Assembly: GCA_016789905.1 (NCBI GenBank)
Contig: JAEUQC010000108.1
Location: forward strand, 1 to 64,000
Origin: Bryobacterales bacterium
Lineage (GTDB): Bacteria; Acidobacteriota; Terriglobia; Bryobacterales; Bryobacteraceae
DNA: 64,000 nt
Reading direction: 5' to 3'
Every line of letters starts with the position of its first letter. The stretch's first letter is position 1. The translations under genes and the position numbers were made by a program. Shown piece after piece: positions 56,578-64,000 of the stretch. Under the pieces are notes generated by a model that saw only the letters and a list, made by a program, of their open reading frames with translations, was not told the origin of the DNA and did not search any database.

Positions 56578-58325
56578 GACGCCGTGCGCTGCTCACTCTG
56601 CCAGGGCTGACCGTTCTGCTGCACGCGCAGCAGAAGCTTGACGATCCGCTACTCGACGCGATGGCCGCCGAACTGACACGCTCTTTGCGGTTGTCCATTG
56701 CCGGTGAAGCGCCCTACTACATCGAGTACATTATCGAAGACGGTGTGAATTTCGGCTGCCAGGCGTCGTTGGGCGGACTTCTCACTTCCACGTTGAACCC
56801 GTATCGGGCGCCTCGCGTCATGGTCCGCGTTGGCGGCTATGAGTTCGACAACACCAACGCCGTTTTTACCGGCCAGACCCGGGGCGCCAGATACGACAGC
56901 GCCCGTTGGCCGCTTGAGTTCAGCCGGGCACAGATTCAACAGGACCTGTGGCTTGCAACGGACCGGGCCTACAAGGCGGCCGTACAGGAAATTACCTTCA
57001 AGAAATCCGCCCTGCAAAATGTAACGCTTTCCGAGAAACTGAACGACTTCGCCAAGCAGGCGCCGCTGGTGAAACTATTGCCCGCGGCAAAGAGCCAGGC
57101 CGATCCTAAAAAGTGGGAAGACGTTGCGCGGCGCCTCTCGGCCGTGTTTTCCGCCTATCCCAAGGTGCTGGATTCCCGCGTTGAGATTGAAGACTCGGCC
57201 TCCACGTTCTATTTCGCCAACACCGAAGGGTCGCGTGTTCGCGCTCCGGAGACGGTTTGCACCATTCGCGCGCGCGCCGAAACCTTTGCCGCCGATGGCG
57301 CCGTCATCCGCAATCATCGCTATTTCCACGCCTTCCAGTTGAACGGCTTGCCGCCGGAGGCGCGTATCAAGAGCGAACTGGAGGCGATGGCCGCGCACCT
57401 CACCACGCTGGTCGACGCTCCCGTCGGGGAAGCCTACACCGGTCCGGTTCTGTTTGAATCCGCCGCCGCCGGGCAGATGTTCGTGCAAGTGTTCGGCGGG
57501 CAGTTGCAGCCGCCGCGCGACCCGGTGTCGGTGCCCGGCCGGCCGTTCAATATTCCGCCATCTGAATTGGAAAGCCGATTGAACGGCCGCGTCCTGCCTG
57601 ATTTTATAGACGTCGTGGACGACCCCAAGGCCATGTGGCTCGGCCGGCCCCTGTTTGGGAACACGGAAGCGGACTACGAAGGGGTGGCTCCAGAGCGGTT
57701 GACGCTCGTTGAGAAGGGCATGTTGAAGACGCTCTTCTATACGCGCCAGCCTGTCCGTGGTCATGAGGGCTCCAATGGGCGCGGCCGTTTGCCTGGCGCT
57801 TTTGGCGCCGCCGCCGCTGTCCCCACGAATCTCATGGTGCAGTGCCGCGAAGGCGTCCCCCGCGCGGACCTGAAGAAGAAGCTCATCGAACTGGTGCAGC
57901 AGCGTCGCAAGCCCTATGGGATTCTTGTTCGCCGCATGGACTACCCGTCCAGCGCCAGCCTTGTCGAATTGCGGCGCCTCGCCAATTCTATGCAAGGGTC
58001 CGGCGCCTCCCGGCCCGTCAGTACTCCTCTCGAAATTTTCCGTGTCTACCCGGATGGCAGGGAAGAATCGATTCGCGGCGTTCGCTTCCGGGGGCTGAAT
58101 GTCCGGTTACTCCGCGACATACTTGCCGCTGGTAACGATCCGGAGCCAGTCGAGTTCCTCATGAACGGCGCGCCACTCGCGCTCATGGGGGCCGGTGGGT
58201 ATGTTGTTGGCTCGTCCGTCGTCTGCCCATCGTTGCTTTTCGATGAGGTTGACATTGAGCGGCCGCAGGAGGAACGTCCTCGCCCTCCGGTTGTGGCGCC
58301 GCCGCCTATTGAAAGTGGCCTGTAA
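56574..58325 (+). CDS. Exported TldE/PmbA-like partner without HExxxH
   Basis: A 583-residue homologue of the upstream TldD-like protein with the same architecture: 'NTEGSRVRAPETVCTIRARA', 'LPDFIDVVDDPKAMWLGRPL', 'DYEGVAPERLTLVEKGMLKT', 'GHEGSNGRGRLPGAFGA'. At the position of HEIFGH it reads 'PVLFESAAAGQMFVQVFGGQ', so all metal ligands are missing, as in TldE/PmbA, the inactive partner of TldD heterodimers. A short N-terminal signal (MRRRALLTLPGLTVLLHAQ) suggests export, matching its partner. GTG 56574 overlaps the partner's stop by 4 bases (GTGA). The following LptFG gene starts 6 bases after its stop. Confidence 0.83.
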   Translation: MRRRALLTLPGLTVLLHAQQKLDDPLLDAMAAELTRSLRLSIAGEAPYYIEYIIEDGVNFGCQASLGGLLTSTLNPYRAPRVMVRVGGYEFDNTNAVFTGQTRGARYDSARWPLEFSRAQIQQDLWLATDRAYKAAVQEITFKKSALQNVTLSEKLNDFAKQAPLVKLLPAAKSQADPKKWEDVARRLSAVFSAYPKVLDSRVEIEDSASTFYFANTEGSRVRAPETVCTIRARAETFAADGAVIRNHRYFHAFQLNGLPPEARIKSELEAMAAHLTTLVDAPVGEAYTGPVLFESAAAGQMFVQVFGGQLQPPRDPVSVPGRPFNIPPSELESRLNGRVLPDFIDVVDDPKAMWLGRPLFGNTEADYEGVAPERLTLVEKGMLKTLFYTRQPVRGHEGSNGRGRLPGAFGAAAAVPTNLMVQCREGVPRADLKKKLIELVQQRRKPYGILVRRMDYPSSASLVELRRLANSMQGSGASRPVSTPLEIFRVYPDGREESIRGVRFRGLNVRLLRDILAAGNDPEPVEFLMNGAPLALMGAGGYVVGSSVVCPSLLFDEVDIERPQEERPRPPVVAPPPIESGL

Positions 58326-58331
58326 GCGAAG

Positions 58332-60653
58332 ATGGGACTGTTAGCCCGGTCGGTGTTCCGAGAAATCGTCGCCGGCGCCTCCGTCGGTACGCTGCTTTTC
58401 ACCTTCGTCTTGTTTCTCCGCAGCGCCGGAAAGCTCTTTGAACAACTGGCGCGAGGTTCGGTTTCCGCCTCCACCGTCGGCTACTTGTTCCTTCTGGTGA
58501 TGCCGTTCGTCCTAATGTTCACCATTCCGGTCGGCGTCCTCGTGGGCGTGCTGATCGGCCTCAGCCGTATGTCGAGCGATGGCGAAATCATAGCCATGCG
58601 CGCCGCTGGCGTCTCCACCCGGCGCCTGTTGACTCCGGTAATGGCCTTCGCTCTTTTCGGCACCGCTATCACAGCCTGGTGCTCGCTTTGGCTCAATCCC
58701 TGGGCCGTTCGGGAAACCATCCGCGTCATCAACGCCGTCGCCGCCGACCAGATGACCGCCGAAATTCAGCCGCGCGTCTTCGCCGAACAGTTCCCCAATA
58801 AAACTCTCTATGTCGGCGACGTGATCGCCGGTCCCGTCATCCGTTGGCGCAATGTCTTTATCGCCGATATGACTCCCCCAGGCGAACGCAAGCGCGGCAC
58901 ACAAGAATCCTCCGACGATGCTCCCCGCATCACGATCGCCACCGATGCGCTCGCCGTTCCGGACTCTGCTCACAACTCCATTCAACTCCGCCTGCTCAAC
59001 GGCAGCTCACACGAAGTCGGCAAGGAACTGGAAAAATACGTCAACATCCGTTTCCCTTCGCTTGACCAGCTCTTGGCCGCCCGTCCGCCGCAGGAACAGC
59101 GAGCCAAGGCCTTTACGGAAATGGAGACCGAACAACTGCGCGATGAGGCCCGCAAATCGCGCGACGCCGATATTGAATTGCAGCGCCGCTTCGCCCTTCC
59201 CCCGGCCTGCCTGCTGCTCGCTCTTGTTGGGTTGCCATTGGGCGTATCTTCCCGCAAGTCCGGAAAATCGTCGGCCTTCGTCACCACCGTCTTCCTTGCC
59301 TTCCTCTACTTCATGGCACAGGTCAGCTTGATCGGTCTGGCCAAACAGGGGCGGTTATCCCCGGCCGCCGCCGCCTGGGCACCCAATGCGGGCTTTGCGC
59401 TCATCGGGCTTGTGCTTCTGGTTCGCCTGGAACTGCCCGGTGATGCCGATTGGATCGGTGCCATCCGCGGCTGGTTCGCCGACAGATTCAAATGGCTGTC
59501 CGCCGTTCGCGAACGCCGCGAAACCGCCCGGGCTCGCAGTCTGGAAAACGCTTCGCCCTTCCGCATTCTCCCGCAACTGATCGACACTTACCTTCTTGGC
59601 ACGTTTTTCTTCTACTTCCTCGTCTCGCTCGTCAGCTTCGTCATGCTCACGCAGGTGTTCACGTTCTTTGAACTCTTGAGCGACATCCTTCGCAACAGCA
59701 TTCCCATGAGCCGCGTCGGCAACTACCACCTGTTCCTTTCTCCCAAGCTCATTTACGATTTCACCGCCATCTCCGTCATGGTGGCCGTGCTCATCACCTT
59801 CGCTTCACTGTCAAAGCACAATGAAGTCACGGCGTTTCGGGCCTGTGGCGTCAGCCTCTACCGCCTGGCGCTTCCTATCCTCATTGCCAGCCTCGCCCTC
59901 TCCGGCGCTCTGTTCGCCTTCGATTATTACGTCGTGCCCGATGCCAATCTCATACAGGACGGCATCCGGAACGAAATCAAGGGCCGACCTGTCCGTACCT
60001 TTCTCAGCCCGGATCGCCAGTGGATCTACGGAAAAGGTTCGCGGATTTTTCACTACAAGTATTTCGACCCCGCCGCCAAAGTCATGGCTGGCGTTCACAT
60101 TTACGATATCGATCCCAAAGTGTTTAAGCTCAGGCGCCACATTCACGCCGAGAGGGCGCAGTGGGAGCCCGGCGTGGGCACCTGGATTTTTCAGAACGGC
60201 TGGTCGCGTGACGTGGAAAACGTTCGCGACTATCAGACCTGGCAGGTCACCACGTTTCCGGAACTCACCGAAACCCCCGAACACTTCCTGCCCGAAGAAA
60301 AACAGTACAAACAGTTAAATTTTCACCAGTTGGATGCCTACATTAGCGAACTCGTGCAAAGCGGCTTCGATACCGTCAGCTTGCGCGTGCAGTTCCATCG
60401 TAAGTTCTCCGTCCCGCTCTTTCCCTTCATTCTGGCCATCATCGCCATCCCGTTTTCGTTCTGGGTCGGCAACCGTGGCGCCATGTCCGCCGTCGGCGCC
60501 AGCTTTGTCATCGCCATAGCCTACCTGGCCGTCAACATGCTTTTTGAGCAGGTTGGGAATCTCAACCAGCTTCCGCCCACCGTCGCCGCTTGGAGTCCTA
60601 ACGTGATTTTCTCGCTGGTCGGCCTATACGCCATGACCCGCATGCGCAGTTAG
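58332..60653 (+). CDS. Fused LptF-LptG lipopolysaccharide-export permease
   Basis: A 773-residue inner-membrane protein carrying two YjgP/YjgQ (LptF/LptG) halves in one chain. Half 1 (about 1-370) starts 'SVFREIVAGASVGTLLFTFV' and has 'MPFVLMFTIPVGVLVGVLIG', 'LSRMSSDGEIIAMRAAGVST' and a periplasmic beta-jellyroll. Half 2 (about 415-773) starts 'PQLIDTYLLGTFFFYFLVSL' and has 'TFASLSKHNEVTAFRACGVS', a second jellyroll and 'VNMLFEQVGNLNQLPP'. Each half has about six membrane helices, and the 'E-x-x-A-x-R-x-x-G-x-S' coupling helix for LptB is present twice. In E. coli the halves are separate proteins of about 360 residues. The fusion would form the LptFG core that passes LPS to LptC/LptA. It follows the TldD/E-like genes by 6 bases. 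Confidence 0.92.
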   Translation: MGLLARSVFREIVAGASVGTLLFTFVLFLRSAGKLFEQLARGSVSASTVGYLFLLVMPFVLMFTIPVGVLVGVLIGLSRMSSDGEIIAMRAAGVSTRRLLTPVMAFALFGTAITAWCSLWLNPWAVRETIRVINAVAADQMTAEIQPRVFAEQFPNKTLYVGDVIAGPVIRWRNVFIADMTPPGERKRGTQESSDDAPRITIATDALAVPDSAHNSIQLRLLNGSSHEVGKELEKYVNIRFPSLDQLLAARPPQEQRAKAFTEMETEQLRDEARKSRDADIELQRRFALPPACLLLALVGLPLGVSSRKSGKSSAFVTTVFLAFLYFMAQVSLIGLAKQGRLSPAAAAWAPNAGFALIGLVLLVRLELPGDADWIGAIRGWFADRFKWLSAVRERRETARARSLENASPFRILPQLIDTYLLGTFFFYFLVSLVSFVMLTQVFTFFELLSDILRNSIPMSRVGNYHLFLSPKLIYDFTAISVMVAVLITFASLSKHNEVTAFRACGVSLYRLALPILIASLALSGALFAFDYYVVPDANLIQDGIRNEIKGRPVRTFLSPDRQWIYGKGSRIFHYKYFDPAAKVMAGVHIYDIDPKVFKLRRHIHAERAQWEPGVGTWIFQNGWSRDVENVRDYQTWQVTTFPELTETPEHFLPEEKQYKQLNFHQLDAYISELVQSGFDTVSLRVQFHRKFSVPLFPFILAIIAIPFSFWVGNRGAMSAVGASFVIAIAYLAVNMLFEQVGNLNQLPPTVAAWSPNVIFSLVGLYAMTRMRS

Positions 60654-60665
60654 TCCTCGCCGCCC

Positions 60666-61256
60666 TTAAAGTCTGGACCCGGCCATCTCCAGGTGCGCTT
60701 CCGCCAGGTCGATCCATCCGCAATTCGATGTGTTCTGCACAAACGTCAGCGTTTCCACTGGAAACTGTCGCGGCCCCGTATATTCTTTCCAACGCTCCAG
60801 GCAAAGCTGTAACGCGGCCGGATGCTCCGCCTCCGTCAGTTCCTGTGCCAACGTAATGTGCGGGTGATACGGGTATGGCTCTGTATAACGCAGCCCCGCC
60901 CCGTTCATCTTGGCGTGCGTGGAATGCAAATCGGCCAGGCCGGAGCCAATGGCGATGTAGATCACGTTGGTCACTTTGAAGACTTCGATTTCGCCAAGTT
61001 GCACGACAAACGCCGGCACACGGCGGCTGTTCTCCTGTACGAACTGGGCAGCGTCCCCAGCCTCGCCCGTGACTGGCCGCGGCGGCAGTATCGACACGTG
61101 CGACCGGAGCTTACAGCCCGGTACAATCTCCTGCCGCAAATTCAGGAGAAACTCTCCCAGCCTGCCATCGATGTAGGCTACGAGCGCATATTGGTTGATC
61201 CGGCTAATCGATTCTTGGGAAGGCTCTGCCGGGGACGGCGGGAAACCGCTTTCCAT
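60666..61256 (-). CDS. 2'-5' RNA ligase/2H phosphoesterase family protein
   Basis: A 196-residue 2H-superfamily protein. The two H-x-S/T motifs are 'KLRSHVSILPPRP' and 'YPYHPHITLAQEL', spaced as in LigT/ThpR-like cyclic phosphodiesterases. Members open 2',3'-cyclic phosphates or join RNA ends; the physiological substrate is unknown here. It is the last of three tightly packed minus-strand genes: its start is 2 bases after the stop of the 111-residue unknown gene, which itself is 6 bases from the patatin gene. It converges with the LptFG gene 12 bases away. Confidence 0.87.
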   Translation of the reverse strand: MESGFPPSPAEPSQESISRINQYALVAYIDGRLGEFLLNLRQEIVPGCKLRSHVSILPPRPVTGEAGDAAQFVQENSRRVPAFVVQLGEIEVFKVTNVIYIAIGSGLADLHSTHAKMNGAGLRYTEPYPYHPHITLAQELTEAEHPAALQLCLERWKEYTGPRQFPVETLTFVQNTSNCGWIDLAEAHLEMAGSRL

Positions 61257-61258
61257 AA

Positions 61259-61594
61259 CTACAGTTTAGCCGCGGGGGCGTCGGCCGTGGGTGCCACGGC
61301 TTCCATCAACACCGGCTCCTGCTTCACTTCCGGCAGAATCCACTTTGCATCATCGAACCCGATGTACTTACAGATTTTGATTCCGCCTAATTCCCCTTCA
61401 AGGATGTCGCCCACCTGGAGCGGCCGCTCCGTGGCGCGAAGCAGTTCCCAGGCTTCGTACGTGCTGGCGGCTTCAATGGTCTCCGCCTCCACATAATCCT
61501 TCAGCTTCACGGCCGTTTCGCCGCTGGTATGCGGAGCTGCGCGAAACGACAACCGCGCCTGCTCCTTCATCCGAAAAATCCGGTACATGGGCAT
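61259..61594 (-). CDS. Unknown small protein
   Basis: A 111-residue cytoplasmic protein without signal peptide or membrane segment. 'MYRIFRMKEQARLSFRAAPH' suggests a basic N-terminal strand, 'YVEAETIEAASTYEAWELLR' an Ala/Glu-rich helix, and 'LQVGDILEGELGGIKICKYI' a beta-rich core; the last 15 residues are Ala/Pro-rich. The start may be ATG 61594 or 61588. It lies between the patatin and 2H-phosphoesterase genes with gaps of 6 and 2 bases, so it is probably in their operon. I do not recognise the family. Confidence 0.6.
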   Translation of the reverse strand: MPMYRIFRMKEQARLSFRAAPHTSGETAVKLKDYVEAETIEAASTYEAWELLRATERPLQVGDILEGELGGIKICKYIGFDDAKWILPEVKQEPVLMEAVAPTADAPAAKL

Positions 61595-61600
61595 ACGCTT

Positions 61601-62308
61601 TTATTGTCGCGCAAAAACATCGCTCGCCGCGCGCCGCCCCAGTGCAATCCATTCCGCCACCTCTTCCGGTGTCGCCAGTGCGGACCGTCGAAGCGCTCCT
61701 AGCCGCTCCGCCGGCTCAATCATGGTCACATTCGGGCGCGGCACTCCCCGGTGCTTCCGGTGCAGCCACCACCATGGCAAATGTGTCCATACATTCACCC
61801 CCACAATCGTTTCCGCCCCCATTTCGTCCGCCGCCCACAGCGGACACGCGTCGCGCAAACCTCCATCCACCGATAGCCGGCCGCCAACCTGTTTTGCGGG
61901 CAGCAGGAGTGGCACCGCACAGGAAGCCAGGATTGCATCCGAATCCACTTCCCCGTTCCGCACCAGCGTCTGGCGGAACGCCAGTCCCTGGCTAACCACC
62001 ACGCCGAAGTCAACGCGCGGCCGCCACTCCCGCACCAGTCGCCGCACCATCGCCTCTAGTCTGTCCGTCTCCAGCACCCCGTCGCCGAAGTAGCGCGGCC
62101 AGTGCAACCCGGCCCTTGCCGTGCGCGCCGCCTCCAGCCACAATTCCTGCAGTTGGCGTGCGGGCATCCCGCTGGCGATTGCCCACCCGTTCAATGCCCC
62201 CGCCGACGCACCCGCTACGCAATCAAACTCGCCCAGCCGCTCATACGCGCCTGCCTGAAACGCTCCGAAGAATCCTCCACCACTCAAAACCAGTCCGCGC
62301 CGCCGCAT
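61601..62308 (-). CDS. Patatin-like phospholipase
   Basis: A 235-residue patatin-family serine hydrolase. The oxyanion hole is 'LVLSGGGFFGAFQAGAYERL', the nucleophile Ser in 'CVAGASAGALNGWAIAS' (GxSxG) and the catalytic Asp in 'LSVDGGLRDACPLWAADEMG' (DG[GA]). It would cleave acyl esters of phospholipids or other lipids; location is not clear as there is no signal peptide. I chose ATG 62308 (MRRRGLVLSGGG), the usual distance from the oxyanion motif; ATG 62344 and 62335 would add a His/Gly-rich leader. It is first in a three-gene minus-strand group and divergent from the unknown gene 62344-62874. Confidence 0.87.
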   Translation of the reverse strand: MRRRGLVLSGGGFFGAFQAGAYERLGEFDCVAGASAGALNGWAIASGMPARQLQELWLEAARTARAGLHWPRYFGDGVLETDRLEAMVRRLVREWRPRVDFGVVVSQGLAFRQTLVRNGEVDSDAILASCAVPLLLPAKQVGGRLSVDGGLRDACPLWAADEMGAETIVGVNVWTHLPWWWLHRKHRGVPRPNVTMIEPAERLGALRRSALATPEEVAEWIALGRRAASDVFARQ

Positions 62309-62343
62309 TTCTCCATCATGCCCATGGCCGTCCATCTGGCACA

Positions 62344-62874
62344 ATGAGATTTGGCATGGAGTGGAACCCCTCGCAATACGGTGCTGAAGCCCAAAGTCTG
62401 CTGTCGCTCGCTGGCGACGGCCGCCGGCTCATGCCGCTTGTCTCCCCCCGCAATACGGATGCCGCTCTTGCCGCGCGGCTCCGCCGCCCGGCGCGCGATC
62501 TCTTCCCCAACGCCGCCATGCCCGAGGCCGCCCTCGCCGGCCTGTGGCTCTACTGCGGCTTCTTCGATGAGAGCCACGCCATTGCTCAGGATCTGGATAC
62601 CGCCGAAGGCAGCTATTGGCACGGGATTCTTCACCGCATGGAGCCGGACCTGTGGAACGCCGGCTACTGGTTCCGCCGCGTTGGACAGCACTCCATCTTT
62701 CCAGAACTGCGCTCCGCCGCCGCCGCCCTCGGCTACCAGCACGGATCGCGTTGGGACCCGCTTGCCTTTATCGAGGCCTGCGGGCACCCGTCCTCCGGCA
62801 ATCAGCAACGCCTCCAACAGGTGCAGCTCGCCGAATGGCAACTCTTGTTCCACCACTGCGCAAAGGCCGATTAA
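62344..62874 (+). CDS. Conserved-looking protein of unknown function
   Basis: A 176-residue protein with no signal peptide. The middle reads 'AALAGLWLYCGFFDESHAIA', 'EGSYWHGILHRMEPDLWNAG', 'YWFRRVGQHSIFPELRSAAA', then 'HGSRWDPLAFIEACG' and 'QVQLAEWQLLFHHC'. The 'HGIxHRxEPDxxNAxYWFRRVGxH' block has the look of a conserved family core, and I have a weak memory of similar proteins in Acidobacteria, but no name or function can be given. ATG 62344 is used; ATG 62356 is an alternative. It is 3 bases upstream of the zinc dehydrogenase gene and likely co-transcribed with it. Confidence 0.65.
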   Translation: MRFGMEWNPSQYGAEAQSLLSLAGDGRRLMPLVSPRNTDAALAARLRRPARDLFPNAAMPEAALAGLWLYCGFFDESHAIAQDLDTAEGSYWHGILHRMEPDLWNAGYWFRRVGQHSIFPELRSAAAALGYQHGSRWDPLAFIEACGHPSSGNQQRLQQVQLAEWQLLFHHCAKAD

Positions 62875-62877
62875 CCA

Positions 62878-63978
62878 ATGAGCACTGTCAAAGCTGCCGT
62901 ACTTACGGCGTATGAACAACCCCTGGAACTCCGTGAGTATCCGGCACTTCGAGAAGTCGCGCCCGGTGAAGCGCTGGTCCGCGTCGAAATCGCCGGCATT
63001 TGCGGCACCGACGTCCATCTTTGGCTCGGCCAACTCCATGTTCCCCTTCCCGTTATCCTCGGTCATGAAACCGTCGGCCGCCTGGAGGCGATTGGCGAAG
63101 GCCTCACGCACGATTGGCGCGGCAATCCTCTGGCTGTCGGCGATCGTGTCTCCTGGGCCAGCAGCATCGTCTGCGGGGAGTGCTACTACTGCCGCGTCAA
63201 GCGCCAGCCCACCCGCTGTACCAGCCGTAAGGCCTACGGCATCTCCTACTGTGCCGATACGGCCCCTCACCTCCGCGGCGGCTACGCCCAACAGATTCAT
63301 CTCCGCGCCGGTACCGCCATCTTTCGCCTGCCCGATAGCCTTCCCAGTGACGCGGTGGTTGGCGCCGGCTGCGCCCTCGCCACGGCCATTCATGGCATCG
63401 AACGCTCTCCCGTCGAGTGGGGCGATACGGTCATCGTCCAGGGCACGGGCCCCGTTGGCCTAGCCGCCATCGCGGTCGCCAAGCAGGCTGGCGCGACGAA
63501 GATACTCGCCATCGGCGGACCGCCCCATCGCCTCGAACTTGCCCGCCAGTTTGGCGCCAGCGAAACAATCGACATAGGCGCCGTTTCCGATCCCGCGGAG
63601 CGTCACAAAATCGCCCTCGCCTTCACGGGCGGCTTCGGCGCCGATGTGGTCATCGAGTGTGTCGGCTACCCTGGTGCTGTGAACGAGGGCATCGAGCTTC
63701 CGCGCGATGGCGGACGGTTCCTTATCCTGGGCCAGTATGCCAACGCCGGCAATATCTCCTTCAATCCCCATACCATCACTCGCAAACAATTGGCCGTCCA
63801 GGGCAGTTGGGGGTTTGAGCCGCGCCACGTCGATCGAGCCCTCCGCCTATTAGAGATTCCCCACTGGCAGCAGTTGTTCGCCGGCGAAATCACGGCGCGC
63901 TTCCCCTTGGAACAAGCCAATGAGGCGCTGCGTACAGTGAAAAACTGGAGTGCCGGAAAGACTGTTCTGATTCCATGA
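62878..63978 (+). CDS. Zinc-dependent medium-chain dehydrogenase
   Basis: A 366-residue medium-chain dehydrogenase/reductase. Catalytic zinc ligands are Cys in 'VEIAGICGTDVHLWLGQ' and His-Glu in 'VILGHETVGRLEAIG'. The structural-zinc Cys residues are in 'VCGECYYCRVKRQPTRC'. The NAD(P) fold has 'VIVQGTGPVGLAAIAVAKQA'. The family oxidises alcohols, sugar alcohols or threonine. The last bases overlap the ATG of the next gene. The upstream unknown gene ends 3 bases before its ATG. Confidence 0.92.
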   Translation: MSTVKAAVLTAYEQPLELREYPALREVAPGEALVRVEIAGICGTDVHLWLGQLHVPLPVILGHETVGRLEAIGEGLTHDWRGNPLAVGDRVSWASSIVCGECYYCRVKRQPTRCTSRKAYGISYCADTAPHLRGGYAQQIHLRAGTAIFRLPDSLPSDAVVGAGCALATAIHGIERSPVEWGDTVIVQGTGPVGLAAIAVAKQAGATKILAIGGPPHRLELARQFGASETIDIGAVSDPAERHKIALAFTGGFGADVVIECVGYPGAVNEGIELPRDGGRFLILGQYANAGNISFNPHTITRKQLAVQGSWGFEPRHVDRALRLLEIPHWQQLFAGEITARFPLEQANEALRTVKNWSAGKTVLIP

Positions 63979-64000
63979 AGCGCCTATTGTGGCTGCTGCC
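63975..64000 (+). CDS. Start of an exported protein, cut by the window edge
   Basis: ATG 63975 overlaps the TGA of the zinc dehydrogenase gene (ATGA) and opens MKRLLWLL, the start of a signal peptide or membrane helix. Only eight codons are visible, so no function can be given. The overlap suggests it is translated with the dehydrogenase gene. Confidence 0.5.

Noticed and set aside
61601..62308. Patatin-containing defence (CBASS-like) system
   Set aside because: No nucleotide cyclase (CD-NTase) or other defence partner is encoded nearby; the 2H phosphoesterase alone is not sufficient.
62284..63393. 369-residue minus-strand frame opposite the zinc dehydrogenase
   Set aside because: Shadow frame; the plus strand encodes a full medium-chain dehydrogenase with zinc ligands.
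1..64000. CRISPR arrays, prophage genes, tRNA and rRNA genes
   Set aside because: No regularly spaced short repeats, phage structural genes or RNA-gene-like segments were seen in the gaps, almost all of which are under 320 bases.

Overview
The window is about 64 kb of GC-rich, densely coded chromosomal DNA. It most likely comes from an acidobacterium of the Solibacter/Bryobacter type. The reasons are four very large Oar-like TonB-dependent receptors with an N-terminal carboxypeptidase-regulatory-like domain, a C-terminal domain of the 'Solibacter usitatus' kind on a PQQ sugar dehydrogenase, BACON-like domains in a giant secreted protein, a fused LptF-LptG permease, and many exported enzymes. 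This placement rests on gene content only; no rRNA or tRNA gene was seen. Apart from a degraded transposon remnant at the left edge there is no sign of phage, integron, CRISPR or recent transfer.

Layout. 1-933: remnants of a recombinase and an ISAzo13-type transposase. 985-6383: aldehyde dehydrogenase, a multi-pass glycosyltransferase, SurE with an exported PA14-like protein, and an aldo/keto reductase. 6380-11440 (minus): an apparent operon of a receptor and two exported amidohydrolases. 11489-17479 (plus): a 1996-residue secreted modular protein with a duplicated N-terminal half and six C-terminal repeats. 17476-22267 (minus): a receptor-sulfatase operon. 22326-28769: DUF2239 protein, an H-NOX/HNOBA-histidine kinase pair, PQQ sugar dehydrogenase, and ada-alkB. 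28793-32335: papain-like cysteine-peptidase-like protein, unknown exported protein, small protein, gluconolactonase-like enzyme. 32385-38937 (minus): two tandem receptor paralogues.

39240-44890: PilZ, exported RidA, RarA, SpoU methyltransferase, YdcF-like protein, P1 (DmpA-like) peptidase and a LytTR response regulator. 45028-50408: an epimerase, a histone-deacetylase-family protein overlapping phosphotransacetylase, malate dehydrogenase, a 38-residue membrane protein outside the usual ORF length cut-off, a SET-domain methyltransferase and a nitrilase-type hydrolase. 50472-54786: enolase (with an unusual His-to-Ala change), a phosphotransferase, CpaE-like ATPase and a LuxR-type regulator. 54850-60653: an exported TldD-type metalloprotease with a TldE/PmbA-like partner lacking the metal motif, followed by a fused LptF-LptG lipopolysaccharide-export permease. 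60666-64000: 2'-5' RNA ligase-like protein, unknown protein, patatin, unknown protein, zinc-dependent dehydrogenase and the first codons of another exported protein.

Functional themes: outer-membrane uptake coupled to exported hydrolases (three loci), carbohydrate oxidation in the periplasm, DNA alkylation repair (ada-alkB), central carbon enzymes (pta, mdh, eno), predicted nitric-oxide sensing, and two enzymes best known from eukaryotic chromatin (HDAC fold, SET domain) within 3 kb. The most interesting items for follow-up are the six-repeat secreted protein, the exported TldD/TldE-like pair, the H-NOX-coupled hybrid kinase, the Pta-deacetylase overlap, and the enolase variant.
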